From Methanocorpusculum petauri (GTDB lineage: Archaea > Halobacteriota > Methanomicrobia > Methanomicrobiales > Methanocorpusculaceae): a stretch of DNA of 64,000 bases. Each line of letters begins with the position of its first letter. Positions within the stretch are counted from its first letter, which is position 1. The stretch is from contig NZ_JAPTGB010000009.1 of the NCBI RefSeq assembly GCF_026891975.1, positions 1-64,000 of the forward strand, given 5' to 3'. This document shows positions 14,990 through 24,565 of this stretch, piece after piece. The notes below the pieces were generated by a model, which was given only the letters and a program-made list of their open reading frames with translations, had not been told where the DNA came from and made no database searches. Both the position numbers and the translations under genes were made by a program.

Positions 14990-17686
14990 GTGGTAACCGT
15001 TGTCCAGCCCTATAAAAAAGGGTACAAAGTCTATTTTTGTGATGATTCAAAGAATGGAAAAATAAAACACGTCGGAACCGTCGAGTTGGAGGAGACCTCC
15101 AAAGGCATTCGCCCCTCAGAGTTCTTCGTGCGGCGACCCGGAACCTCCCATGCCCAAAAAACCCCGACCAAGGAACTGATCACAGTCCTCCGGGCGAACG
15201 GTATGGTGCAGCTGACCGAGACGCTGCCGGAGTTTCAGGACTTTCTGCGAAGTATGCAGATCCCCTGGGAAAAGGTGACGCTCTGCCGTACCTGTATGTT
15301 TGACGACCGGCTTACGCCGCTGTCAGAAGCCACCCGCATCAAATGCGGACAGGAGTTTGTCTGTCTGGACTGTGCGAAGCGCGAGCTTCGCCGCGAACTT
15401 GCTCACATCAAGCGGCTTGGCAAACGAACCCAGAACCACATTGAGGATCTGCTGGAGGAGTACCGCGATCTTGACATGGTGCTTGCGATCCTTCAGCCTG
15501 AGTCACTTGACACGAAGAAAACCATGTTCGACCGGCTTGAAGCGCACGAGCAGACGCCGACGGAACGAATTGAAAATCTGCCGCTGCCCCGTGAGTTTGT
15601 AGATGTCTGCGGGGTTGAGACACTCATGCCTGCCCAGCAGCGTGCCGTTGAGGCTGGTCTTTTGTTTGGAAAGGATCTTCTGGTGGTTGCGGCAACCGCT
15701 TCGGGAAAAACATTCATCGGTGAGATGGCCGGCCTGAAAAATTATCTGGAGAAACGCGGCCGCATGCTCTTCCTCGTGCCGCTGGTTGCTCTGGCGAATC
15801 AGAAGTACGATCGCTTCTCCAAAAAATATGAAAATGTTGCAACCACCTCGGTGATGACCGGTGTCTCCCGTGTCAATCTGCCGGAGACCCGACCCGTCGG
15901 CAACCGCGGTTCGGGCGGCGGCATTGTGGTCGGAACGTATGAGGGTGTCGACAATCTTCTCCGCAAGGGTACGGGCCTTCACAACATTGGTACGGTCGTC
16001 ATTGACGAGGTGCAGATGCTTGAGGATCCGGAACGCGGTCATCGTCTTGATGGTCTTATTGCCCGGCTGAAGTATGTTGCACCGAAAGCGCAGTTTCTGT
16101 ATCTTTCGGCAACGATCGGATCCCCGCATCTGCTTGCCAAGAAACTCGGTGCAACGCTGGTTTCGTATGCCGACCGACCGGTCGCGCTTGAGCGTCATCT
16201 TATCTTTACCGAGAAGGATGCCAAAGTCCCCTACATCAAGAAACTTGTTTTCGAGGAGTACAACAAGACCTCGTCAAAGGGATACCGCGGTCAGAGCATC
16301 ATCTTCACGAACGCACGCACCCGCTGTCACACGGTGGCGGATGCGATCGGTAAACTTGCCGCGCCGTATCATGCTGGTCTCACCTCGCAGGAACGGCGGG
16401 CGGTTGAGAAGCAGTTTGAGGACGGGAAGCTTGCCTGCGTCGTGACAACTGCGGCACTTGCCGCAGGTGTTGACTTCCCTGCATCGCAGGTTATCTTCGA
16501 TGCGCTTGCGATGGGCATCAACTGGCTGACGGTGCAGGAGTTTCATCAGATGATGGGGCGTGCCGGCCGGCCTGATTTCCATGATCTCGGTCGCGTGGTC
16601 ATTCTTGCAGAACCGGGTGCGTCCTATTCGCGCGATACGAAACTGACTGAGGAAGAGGTTGCCATTCGTCTGCTGAAAGGTGATATGGAGGAGGTTGCCC
16701 CGGTGTACGAGATTGAGGAAACATCGGAGGAGTTTGCGGCAAACGCGATTGTGTGCCGCGGCCGTGAGGTGGATATTGTGAAAGTAGGCGGGAGTATGGT
16801 GGGATGCGGTGAGGATCCGCTGCCGGATCTTCTGCGGCACAAGCTTGTTCGCAAGAACGGCGGCGTGCTGGAGCTTTCCCCGATGGGGCGGGTGATGGCT
16901 GAGCAGTTCATCGGGATGGAAAAGCTGCTTGAGATTGATCGGCTTGTCCGGGTGATGGAGGATCCTCTGGAGCTGATCGCAGAGATTGAGTGTTCCGAGG
17001 AGGAGCGCGATAAGGAGAAGCGGCGTGCCGATCGCAGAGTGACCGAGAAGAAGGAGTCTGACTGGATGGCCGGTAAGAAGTCCTCGTCTGCTCCGTCGTC
17101 CGAGAAGAAGCCGCGCAGCGATGCTCCTCCGGCCTGGGTAGCTGAGCGGAAGTCTGCGGTGGTTGCGGCCAAGCGTGAACACGAGAGTGATCGCAAATCC
17201 CGCTCCGGCAAGTCCGAGCCGGAACGAAAACTCCGGCGCGGACGTGATGAAGGCGTGTCTGAGGCAAAGGTTCCCCGCCGTGCGAGCAAGGAACTTGAGG
17301 ATCGGATTGAGCGCAAGAAACGTGAAGCTGCATCGTTTATTCCTGCACCCAAACGGAAGAAGAACGATGAATGGGATGCGATTGAAGCGGGTATTGATCA
17401 GCGCCGTGCCGGCAAGTATGATGATGCACTGAAGATTCTCGGCAGTTATGTTGCGGATCATCCGTCTGACAGCCGTGCTCTGACGGAACTGGGCAAGGTG
17501 TATGATCTCCGCGGGGATCGGGACACAGCTTATTCCTGTTACCAGCGTGCGGCGTCGGCTGATACCCGGAACCGCGAGGCGATTGATCGGATGAATGCCT
17601 ATCTCATCGGTATCACGGTGGAGATTGATGCGGACGCTCCGGCCGAACGTCAGCCTTCTGGTGTGGTAAAAAAGAAAATACCGTGA
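14990..17686 (+). CDS. Large DEAD/DEAH-box helicase with zinc domain and C-terminal TPR
   Basis: 898 residues. The N-terminus has a zinc-ribbon-like pair (CRTCMFDD near 103 and FVCLDCAKREL near 130). A superfamily 2 helicase core follows: Walker A AATASGKTFIGE near 235, DEVQ near 342, SATIGSP near 370, and motif VI QMMGRAGRP near 521, most like the Ski2/Hel308 group. Residues about 670-790 are a Lys/Arg/Glu/Ser-rich linker, and the last about 110 residues contain TPR-like helices (RRAGKYDDALKILGSYVADH). It starts with GTG immediately after the preceding stop, so it is co-translated with the HTH protein. RNA or DNA as the substrate is undecided. Confidence 0.85.
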   Translation: MVTVVQPYKKGYKVYFCDDSKNGKIKHVGTVELEETSKGIRPSEFFVRRPGTSHAQKTPTKELITVLRANGMVQLTETLPEFQDFLRSMQIPWEKVTLCRTCMFDDRLTPLSEATRIKCGQEFVCLDCAKRELRRELAHIKRLGKRTQNHIEDLLEEYRDLDMVLAILQPESLDTKKTMFDRLEAHEQTPTERIENLPLPREFVDVCGVETLMPAQQRAVEAGLLFGKDLLVVAATASGKTFIGEMAGLKNYLEKRGRMLFLVPLVALANQKYDRFSKKYENVATTSVMTGVSRVNLPETRPVGNRGSGGGIVVGTYEGVDNLLRKGTGLHNIGTVVIDEVQMLEDPERGHRLDGLIARLKYVAPKAQFLYLSATIGSPHLLAKKLGATLVSYADRPVALERHLIFTEKDAKVPYIKKLVFEEYNKTSSKGYRGQSIIFTNARTRCHTVADAIGKLAAPYHAGLTSQERRAVEKQFEDGKLACVVTTAALAAGVDFPASQVIFDALAMGINWLTVQEFHQMMGRAGRPDFHDLGRVVILAEPGASYSRDTKLTEEEVAIRLLKGDMEEVAPVYEIEETSEEFAANAIVCRGREVDIVKVGGSMVGCGEDPLPDLLRHKLVRKNGGVLELSPMGRVMAEQFIGMEKLLEIDRLVRVMEDPLELIAEIECSEEERDKEKRRADRRVTEKKESDWMAGKKSSSAPSSEKKPRSDAPPAWVAERKSAVVAAKREHESDRKSRSGKSEPERKLRRGRDEGVSEAKVPRRASKELEDRIERKKREAASFIPAPKRKKNDEWDAIEAGIDQRRAGKYDDALKILGSYVADHPSDSRALTELGKVYDLRGDRDTAYSCYQRAASADTRNREAIDRMNAYLIGITVEIDADAPAERQPSGVVKKKIP

Positions 17687-17731
17687 ATATTTTTTTAATC
17701 TTTTTTGCATGATTTTTTTGAAACAAAGGAA

Positions 17732-17843
17732 GTGGGTTAGGTGGTGGGTATGACCTTACTTGGAATGATTCCTGAATACAACGAAAATTTTTGTGTGTTC
17801 CGTGACTGTCCTAAGTAAATCCACACACTAAAAACTAACCCGC
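17732..17843. other. Long-range inverted repeats in a convergent intergenic region
   Basis: GGGTTAG at 17734-17740 pairs with CTAACCC at 17835-17841 and, inside it, TTTTTGTGTG pairs with CACACTAAAAA near 17822-17834; GGAATGATTCC forms a further small hairpin. The stretch lies between the convergent ends of the helicase and the next gene, so it may be a bidirectional terminator or a small RNA. Confidence 0.35.
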
Positions 17844-17888
17844 CCCCATTTTCCAGAAAAAAATTCGTCTGAAACTTTCCGCTGCGAG

Positions 17889-18152
17889 TCAGGAAGTTTC
17901 CGCGATGATCGGGATCACTACTTTGCGGTATGCCCCGTCGTCACTCTGCTGGATCATTCTCAGTTCATAAATGCCGGGTCGTCTCGCCTGGACCGTCCAG
18001 GAGTAGCACTGCCCGCCGTTGCACGACGCGCGTTTTTCATCCATCACTGCAAGTCCTGCGGAGTCCAGTGTCCGCCATGACTGTTTGCCCGGGCTCGTCA
18101 CGGTTACCGTAAACCTTCGCGCGTCGATTTTTCGGATCGTATATGAGTCCAT
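17889..18152 (-). CDS. Small beta-rich protein of unknown function
   Basis: 87 residues from the ATG that has GGAG nine bases upstream; another in-frame ATG lies five codons earlier. It has alternating beta-strand patterning, two cysteines (SCNGGQCYSW) and a closing RRPGIYELRMIQ followed by more strands. The GxY/W loop and the RPG turn recall the chagasin (I42 protease inhibitor) immunoglobulin fold, but the match is weak and no signal peptide is present. Confidence 0.55.
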   Translation of the reverse strand: MDSYTIRKIDARRFTVTVTSPGKQSWRTLDSAGLAVMDEKRASCNGGQCYSWTVQARRPGIYELRMIQQSDDGAYRKVVIPIIAETS

Positions 18153-18380
18153 GTTCTCTTTCTCCATTCTGTATTGGGGTTGTTGGCAGCTATGCTGTTT
18201 AGTAATTCAAAATATATTGTCCTACTATATAAACACTAGTGTCGTGTTTTGCGCATAATTTTACAAAGACCTCCTCTGTTTAGAATATTATTTCGTCGAA
18301 TTCTTCTTCGACATATATGCGCAGTGAAACAAAAACATTCTCTGATCTCAAAGTATTTTAAATATTTTGTAAAATAAAAA

Positions 18381-18464
18381 CGCCGAGGGGGAGATTTGAA
18401 CTCCCGAGGTGTTACCACCAGAGGCTTTCGAGGCCACCGCCCTTCCGGACTAGACTACCTCGGC
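18381..18464 (-). tRNA. tRNA-Ser (anticodon CGA)
   Basis: Read on the minus strand: acceptor GCCGAGG pairs with CCUCGGC plus discriminator G; the anticodon loop CUCGAAA gives CGA (codon UCG). The T loop is GUUCAAAUC, and a long variable arm (UGGUGGUAACACC) is diagnostic of serine. No encoded CCA. No intron. Confidence 0.92.
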
Positions 18465-18594
18465 ACATTCGTTTGCCGCTAAAACAGTATGCGCGACCAG
18501 ATCTAAGCTGATGAGAGCAAAACATGATCTCCCGCTACACCTTACTGCCTATACATGTAGACCTGTCGTCTAAAAAAGATAGTGTTTTTTGGTA

Positions 18595-20181
18595 TTACAT
18601 CTGACCGGCGCTTTTGCTGATCATCATGTCATCCACACGGATCAGCAGCATTGCCGTCTCGGATGCACTCTGGATTGCCTGACGTTTGACGCGTTTTGGC
18701 TCCACAACACCTTCGGACTTCATGTCTACAATTTTTCCGGTGAACACATTCAGACCTGCATACTTTTCGCCGGTTGCGTGTGCCTGACGAAGATCAATGA
18801 CCTTGTCCACAGTGTCAAAGCCGGAGTTCTCTGCAAGTGTCTTGGGGATGATCTCAAATGCTTTTGCATATCCCTCGATTGCAAGCTGAACACGACCGCC
18901 TTCGGTTGCTGCGTATTCGCGGAGGCGCAGGGCAAGCTCGGTCTCAACTGATCCGCCGCCTATCAGATACGCGCCGTCTTCGATAACATCCTGAACCACG
19001 CGGGTTGCATCCTCAATTGCACGCTCAAGCTCATCCACCAGATGCTGGGAAGAACCGCGCAGAAGAATGGTTACTGCCTGCGGGTTCTTGCAGCCGGAGA
19101 GTTTGGTCATCTCAATGTCTTCGAGCATCTCAAGGTTGCCGGCAGTTCCGATTACTTCGGGGGTAAGGTCTTCGGGCTTGTTGACAATCTGTCCGCCGAG
19201 TGCTTTTGCGGCATACTTCAGATCCTTTTCTGCAACAAACTCAAGTGCGTAGATACCGTTCTCGGCAAGGTAGTACTGAACCGGATCGGCAATACCTTTC
19301 TGGCACAGGACTACATTCACTCCGTTCTCGACAAACTTTTCGGCCATTGCACGGAGTGTTTCGCGTTCTGCAACGGAGAATGCCTCAAGCTGTTCGTGGG
19401 AGGTGATCTTGATCTTCGATTTCGTCTGGGTTTTGGTGATCTCAAGCGGGTTTGCAATGAATGCAGCCTTTACGCCTTTGATCTTCTTCGGCATCAGCGC
19501 GTCAAGTCTGGTTTTGTCGATTAAGACGCCTTTGATCATCTCGGCATCCATCGTCTCGCTGCGTTTGGTTTTGACAAGGATGTCGTCCTCGTTGACAATT
19601 GTCTTCTTGCCGGTTGTAACCGCGACGTTACTGACCGCTTCAACGACAACATCACAGGCTTTGTCTATGATCATCTCAATGGATTTACCGGTCATTGCCG
19701 TCTTTGCGATCTGTTTGAGCATTGCCTTGTCCTTCGGGGTGACTGCGATTGCAAGGTCATCGAGAAGCTCAAGCGCCTTCATCATACCAAGGTTGTAGCC
19801 TTTTGCGATTACCGACGGGTGGACACCGGTGTCGATGAGGTTTTCGGCCTGTTCCATGAAGGAGCCGACCATTACGACCGCGGTCGTGGTTCCATCGCCG
19901 CATTCATCGTCCTGGGTCTCGGCGACCTCAACGACGAGTTTTGCACCCGGGTGCTGGACGTGAATCTGGTGAAGGATGGTTGCGCCGTCGTTGGTGATGA
20001 CGATGTCGTCACTTCCTTGTGTAACCAGCATTTTGTCCATACCGCGGGGACCAAGAGTTGTCCGAACGGTGTTTCCAAGAACCTTTGCTGCCATGATATT
20101 GGAGCGGAGCGCCTCCTGTCCAGGCACGCGCTCAACGTTGTCCCGTAAAATAACGACAGGTTGTCCTGATCTGCTTGACAT
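18595..20181 (-). CDS. ths: Thermosome subunit (group II chaperonin)
   Basis: 528 residues. Apical, intermediate and equatorial landmarks are visible: TTLGPRGMDKMLV near 41, ITNDGATIL near 62, the ATPase signature CGDGTTTAVVM near 94, and GGGSVETEL near 400. It forms the archaeal ATP-dependent protein-folding double ring. Many thermosome subunits end in a Gly-Met-rich tail; this one stops at MISKSAGQM with no GGM repeats. It is flanked by tRNA-Ser and a PRTase regulator gene and appears to be monocistronic. Confidence 0.95.
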   Translation of the reverse strand: MSSRSGQPVVILRDNVERVPGQEALRSNIMAAKVLGNTVRTTLGPRGMDKMLVTQGSDDIVITNDGATILHQIHVQHPGAKLVVEVAETQDDECGDGTTTAVVMVGSFMEQAENLIDTGVHPSVIAKGYNLGMMKALELLDDLAIAVTPKDKAMLKQIAKTAMTGKSIEMIIDKACDVVVEAVSNVAVTTGKKTIVNEDDILVKTKRSETMDAEMIKGVLIDKTRLDALMPKKIKGVKAAFIANPLEITKTQTKSKIKITSHEQLEAFSVAERETLRAMAEKFVENGVNVVLCQKGIADPVQYYLAENGIYALEFVAEKDLKYAAKALGGQIVNKPEDLTPEVIGTAGNLEMLEDIEMTKLSGCKNPQAVTILLRGSSQHLVDELERAIEDATRVVQDVIEDGAYLIGGGSVETELALRLREYAATEGGRVQLAIEGYAKAFEIIPKTLAENSGFDTVDKVIDLRQAHATGEKYAGLNVFTGKIVDMKSEGVVEPKRVKRQAIQSASETAMLLIRVDDMMISKSAGQM

Positions 20182-20260
20182 AAAATCTATTATCTCCTGT
20201 ACTCGTGTGATAAAAATGGAATTGAACTTCTATATAAAATATGTGTATTGGGTTCTTCCC

Positions 20261-20857
20261 TCAGTCGATAAGCCGGATAGAGAACAGCGAGTACACCGGT
20301 ACTCCGTCTACTTCGGTCATGCCGCGCTTATCGAAGATGACCAGAATCGCAACCGGCGTTGCATTGTGCCTGCGCAGGTATGCGACCAGTTCGGTCAGGG
20401 TGTTTCCCGATGTAATGACATCATCGACGAGAATGCAGCGTTTTCCACTGATTTTGCTGAAATTTCCGGAGATGCATCCGGTACCGGAGTCGGTGTTGTG
20501 TTTGGAAGGGTGATAGACGGAGAGGTTGAGTCCCTCTTCTGCGGCGATCAGGGTTGCAAGCGGCACACCGGATATGGAGATGCCGACAATTGCGTCAACC
20601 TCCTCCTCTCCGCCGGTAGCGGCATCGAATCTGGCGGACAGCATGGATGCGATGCCGCCAAGAAGTGTTGCGTCGGAGCTGACGACCGTCCAGTCGATGT
20701 GCACGTCTTTGGGGACTGCCATGTTTGTTTTGCTCTGTGTCAAAAGCCAGGTGACCGTGTCCACGGAGAGACTCAGTTCGTCGGCGATCTGGCCGGCTGA
20801 GTGGCCGTCTGCACGAAGGTCTTTTGCTTTTGCCATAAGCTCTTCAAGGGAAGACAT
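20261..20857 (-). CDS. PRTase-domain regulator, GfcR/PyrE-like
   Basis: 198 residues. Residues 1-45 are a helix-turn-helix ([20 protein letters not shown]) and the rest is a type I phosphoribosyltransferase domain with the PRPP loop [14 protein letters not shown] near 150. This arrangement is that of GfcR, a regulator of central carbon genes in haloarchaea, and of orotate phosphoribosyltransferase-like proteins of methanogens. The ATG chosen opens the HTH domain; upstream in-frame codons show no family similarity. A purine or pyrimidine salvage role is the alternative. Confidence 0.8.
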   Translation of the reverse strand: MSSLEELMAKAKDLRADGHSAGQIADELSLSVDTVTWLLTQSKTNMAVPKDVHIDWTVVSSDATLLGGIASMLSARFDAATGGEEEVDAIVGISISGVPLATLIAAEEGLNLSVYHPSKHNTDSGTGCISGNFSKISGKRCILVDDVITSGNTLTELVAYLRRHNATPVAILVIFDKRGMTEVDGVPVYSLFSIRLID

Positions 20858-21021
20858 ATAGTAAAATATTCGGGTCTTGGGAATTATTACTTTTGGGTTT
20901 TTGATAGTGTTTTCCGGTCTCATTTTGCGCAACCACATGCAAGACCGCATTCATCATGAATCCATCCACCTTTTCCAGAAAAAACCACCGACACCATTTC
21001 GTGGTATATCGTGTCCGAATT

Positions 21022-21501
21022 TTATTTCTTTCTGCTCTTGTTTTCCGTGCCGCGACTCACTGGCGGCGATCCACAGATCGGACATTCTGTTTCGCCCGCC
21101 GGAATCTCTGCCCCGCACCCGCTGCAGATGCTTTTCCAGACACGGCGCCTCGCTTTCTTCTGCATCATGTTCTGTACCGGAATCTTCAGGTGGCGGCAGA
21201 CGTTTTGCACAGCAAAATCATCCGAAACGACCGTTCCTGCAAGATAGAGAGCCAGAGCAATCACCGAGACGTCCGTCTCCGAAAGCACCCGCAGATCTCC
21301 GGATCGTTTTGCAGCCTCGCGAACCCGGTCTGTTGCGGCAGCATCTGCCTCGCAGATGTTGAGTCCCCTGCTCTGCATCACCTCAAACCGCATCTTCGAG
21401 GTTACATCTCTGAGTTCTGTTGCCACCTGCGGTGTTGTTGCAAACTCTCCGGAAAACGGATACTCCCCGAAAAAAAAGGATGCATCCAGAATATAGCGCA
21501 T
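21022..21501 (-). CDS. nob1: rRNA maturation endonuclease Nob1
   Basis: 159 residues. The N-terminal PIN nuclease starts RYILDASFFF with its first catalytic aspartate at residue 6, and further acidic residues near ICEAD, SETDVSVIAL and VVSDDFAVQNV. The C-terminus is a zinc ribbon (CSGCGAEI...CPICGS). Nob1 cleaves the 3' end of 16S rRNA during small-subunit maturation. It begins five bases after the stop of prs and is co-transcribed with it. Confidence 0.9.
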   Translation of the reverse strand: MRYILDASFFFGEYPFSGEFATTPQVATELRDVTSKMRFEVMQSRGLNICEADAAATDRVREAAKRSGDLRVLSETDVSVIALALYLAGTVVSDDFAVQNVCRHLKIPVQNMMQKKARRRVWKSICSGCGAEIPAGETECPICGSPPVSRGTENKSRKK

Positions 21502-21506
21502 GAAAG

Positions 21507-22352
21507 TTATCGGCGGACGGCGTCCGCAATGACCGTTGACGCTGTGATTCTGCTGCACGCACGCTCAATGGTATCAGAGGATGCGATGTCTGCAAGTCCT
21601 GCCTGCATCAGCTTCACATAACCGCCGCTTGCAAACACGCCGTGCACACCTGCGGCACGGACGGACGTCGCTCCCTGCTCTTTCAACATGCCTGCTGCTG
21701 TTGCCATTGAGCCGCCGGTTGCGATGATGTCATCGACAATGATACAGTCGCGTCCTTTTGCATCCAGATGTTTGGGCGCCATCTTCACTTCGGATCCGGA
21801 CAACCGCGTTTTGTCGAGATGGTCGCAGTCCCACCCGCCGACGGATGCAACACCTTTTGCAAACTCCCATGCACCGTCATCGGGTGCAAGCACCAGCGGG
21901 TCTTCGAGGTTCATCGTCCGGATGTACTTGCCGATCTCCTGCGCGATGGTGAGGTTCTCGGCCGGACACTTGAAGTGTCCGAGAACGGAGGGGTCGTGAA
22001 TGTTTACGGTAAAGATCTGCTCTGCTCCTTCGGAAAGAACACGTGCAAGTGCACGGGCACTGATCGGTTCTCCTTCATTGAATCTCTTGTCCTGCCGGGC
22101 ATAGCCCATGTAGGGAAGAACCAGTGTTGTGTTCTTCCCCTCGCAGGCATCCAGCATCAGAATTGCCTGAAGAACCGACTGGGAATCCACCGTGCTTGCA
22201 ACGATGACCATATCATCGTCAAGGTCCATCACCCGCACATACTGCTCTCCGTCGGGGAAAGTGTTGTATTTAACCTCGGAGATTCTGCATCCGAGGTGAC
22301 GGGCCACCCGTGCGGCCAGCAGCTGACTTTTTTCGGTATAGATAACTTTCAT
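21507..22352 (-). CDS. prs: Ribose-phosphate pyrophosphokinase
   Basis: 281 residues, the short archaeal form. The catalytic loop region YMGYARQDKRF is near residue 82, the divalent metal/PRPP site NIHDPS near 123, and the PRPP-binding loop DCIIVDDIIATGGSMA near 200. It makes PRPP from ribose 5-phosphate and ATP, supplying purine, pyrimidine and (in methanogens) methanopterin synthesis; purL lies elsewhere in the window. It is divergently arranged with lonB. Confidence 0.94.
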   Translation of the reverse strand: MKVIYTEKSQLLAARVARHLGCRISEVKYNTFPDGEQYVRVMDLDDDMVIVASTVDSQSVLQAILMLDACEGKNTTLVLPYMGYARQDKRFNEGEPISARALARVLSEGAEQIFTVNIHDPSVLGHFKCPAENLTIAQEIGKYIRTMNLEDPLVLAPDDGAWEFAKGVASVGGWDCDHLDKTRLSGSEVKMAPKHLDAKGRDCIIVDDIIATGGSMATAAGMLKEQGATSVRAAGVHGVFASGGYVKLMQAGLADIASSDTIERACSRITASTVIADAVRR

Positions 22353-22447
22353 CAGTACTCTCCTTCTTCTATCTTTTACTGAAACTACTTAAACCATCAT
22401 CAAGCACAATATTAACACTCTCGAGTAGGCGAGTAAGGAAATAAACT

Positions 22448-24469
22448 ATGGATGATACAGATAGTGCGACAGGACATGCTGGCGGCGCGGATTTGGGGAC
22501 TGCGCCGGTTATCAGCCCCGGAGTACAGGAGTCGGAAACTCCTGCGCGGGAAGTGCCTGCCGTCCCGAGGACATACGCATCGGATAGTTTCGATCCGGAG
22601 TTTTTCGGTGGGATACAGTTTGATACAACCGCTGATATTGCGATTCCTCCTTCCCTGATAGATCAGGTGATCGGTCAGGAGCATGCGGTGGAGGTAATCA
22701 AGAAAGCAGCTACCCAGCGCCGCCATGTAATGATGATCGGCAGTCCCGGTACGGGAAAGTCGATGCTTGCCAAGGCAATGTCCGAGCTCCTGCCCAAAGA
22801 GGAGATGCAGGACATTCTGACCTATCCGAACCCCGAGGACAATAACAACCCGATCATCCGCGTGGTTCCGGCAGGACGCGGCAAGGAGATCGTTGCGGCC
22901 CATCGTGCCGAGGCACGCAAGCGTGCATCTTCCCGGAACACGCTTTTGATGGTGATCCTCCTTGGCGTGATTGTGTTCTCTATCTTCAGTGGTCAGCTGA
23001 TTATGGGACTCTTGGTGGTCATCATGGTGCTCTTCCTCTTCAAGAGCATGATGCCGCGGGACGAGGCGATGGTGCCAAAACTGATTGTCTCGAACAAACC
23101 GGATTCTAAAGCACCATTTGTTGACGGTACGGGTTCTCACGCAGGAGCACTGCTTGGCGATGTCCGCCATGATCCATTCCAGTCGGGAGGTCTTGAGACG
23201 CCGGCTCATGATCGTGTGGAGGCGGGAGCAATCCACCGCGCCCACAAAGGGGTGCTCTTCATCGATGAGATCAATACGCTGGAACTTTCCTCGCAGCAGA
23301 GTCTGCTGACTGCGCTGCAGGAGGGAGAGTTCCCGATCACCGGTCAGAGCGACAGGTCGTCCGGTGCAATGGTCCGAACCGAACCGGTTCCCTGCCGGTT
23401 CATTATGATTGCTGCAGGGAATCTGGACGCAATGCAGGGTATGCACCCGGCACTCCGCAGCCGTATCCGCGGATACGGTTACGAGGTGTACATGAGCGAG
23501 ACGATGGACGATACGCCGACAAACCGTGCACGTCTTGTCCGCTTTGTTGCACAGGAAGTGCAGAACGATGGAAAGATTCCGCACTTCGATCCGTCTGCGG
23601 TCTCCGAAATTCTCCGCGAGGCACGCCGCCGGTCCGGCCGCAAGGGACATCTCACGCTGAAACTCCGTGACCTCGGCGGTCTGGTGCGTGTTGCAGGAGA
23701 TCTTGCCCGGCAGGCAGGAGATCCTGCAACCACTATGAAGCATGTGGTGGATGCAAAACAGATTGCCCGTTCCGTTGAAGATCAGATCTCGGATGAGTAC
23801 ATCAGAAGAACCCGTGATTATGATCTGACGATCGTTTCCGGAACGCTTGTCGGCCGCGTGAACGGTCTTGCGGTTGTCGGTAACGATGCGGGATCGGTTC
23901 TGCCGATCACTGCAGAGGTCACGCCGTCACAGGGTGCCGGCGCGGTTATTGCAACCGGTCTTCTGAAGGAGATTGCGCAGGAGTCTATTAAGAACGTGAG
24001 CGCTCTGATCAAGAAGTTCTCCGGAACCGATATCCGCAAGGTGGATATTCACGTGCAGTTCATCGGAACCTACAATGGTGTTGAGGGTGACTCGGCATCG
24101 GTTACGGTGGCGACTGCGGTTATCAGCGCTCTTGAGGATATTCCGGTCCGGCAGGATGTGGCGATGACAGGCTCGCTTTCGGTGCGGGGGGATGTGCTTC
24201 CGATCGGTGGTGTGACCTATAAGATTGAGGCTGCTGCAAAGGCAGGCATCCACACGATTATTATCCCGCAGTCGAATCTGGATGATGTGCTGATTGAGGA
24301 GCGGTACAAGGAGATGGTTACGATCATCCCGGTTACGAGAATTGAGGAGGTTCTGGAGTACGCTCTTGTCCCGCAGGATAAGGAAGCGTTTGAAAAGAAA
24401 CTCGGACTTATCGGCAAGCACATGGAAATTCCGAAGATGCCTGAAGCCACTGAGAAGGCAGAGGCATAA
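22448..24469 (+). CDS. lonB: ATP-dependent protease LonB
   Basis: 673 residues, archaeal membrane-anchored Lon. Walker A IGSPGTGKSMLAKA is near residue 97; two transmembrane segments (about 163-200: LMVILLGVIVFSIF and IMGLLVVIMVLFLF) interrupt the AAA domain; Walker B is GVLFIDEIN near 272. The C-terminal protease domain has the catalytic serine in EGDSASVTVA and lysine in GGVTYKIEAA. It degrades misfolded and regulatory proteins at the membrane. Archaea lack FtsH, so it is the main membrane AAA protease. Confidence 0.96.
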   Translation: MDDTDSATGHAGGADLGTAPVISPGVQESETPAREVPAVPRTYASDSFDPEFFGGIQFDTTADIAIPPSLIDQVIGQEHAVEVIKKAATQRRHVMMIGSPGTGKSMLAKAMSELLPKEEMQDILTYPNPEDNNNPIIRVVPAGRGKEIVAAHRAEARKRASSRNTLLMVILLGVIVFSIFSGQLIMGLLVVIMVLFLFKSMMPRDEAMVPKLIVSNKPDSKAPFVDGTGSHAGALLGDVRHDPFQSGGLETPAHDRVEAGAIHRAHKGVLFIDEINTLELSSQQSLLTALQEGEFPITGQSDRSSGAMVRTEPVPCRFIMIAAGNLDAMQGMHPALRSRIRGYGYEVYMSETMDDTPTNRARLVRFVAQEVQNDGKIPHFDPSAVSEILREARRRSGRKGHLTLKLRDLGGLVRVAGDLARQAGDPATTMKHVVDAKQIARSVEDQISDEYIRRTRDYDLTIVSGTLVGRVNGLAVVGNDAGSVLPITAEVTPSQGAGAVIATGLLKEIAQESIKNVSALIKKFSGTDIRKVDIHVQFIGTYNGVEGDSASVTVATAVISALEDIPVRQDVAMTGSLSVRGDVLPIGGVTYKIEAAAKAGIHTIIIPQSNLDDVLIEERYKEMVTIIPVTRIEEVLEYALVPQDKEAFEKKLGLIGKHMEIPKMPEATEKAEA

Positions 24470-24482
24470 TCTTTTTTTTTGG
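24470..24482 (+). terminator. T-tract after lonB
   Basis: A run of nine or more T directly after the lonB stop codon, the usual form of archaeal intrinsic termination. Confidence 0.4.
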
Positions 24483-24565
24483 TTGTATTCATATTAAAAC
24501 GCGGACCACGTGAATTCACCGTTTCCAAAATCAGTTATCCTTCTCTCGCCAATCCAATACCATCA

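Noticed and set aside
16274-17710. Minus-strand frame of 478 codons over the helicase
   Set aside because: Shadow frame; the plus frame has all helicase motifs.
22412-23743. Minus-strand frame of 443 codons in lonB
   Set aside because: Antisense to LonB with its complete AAA and protease motifs.
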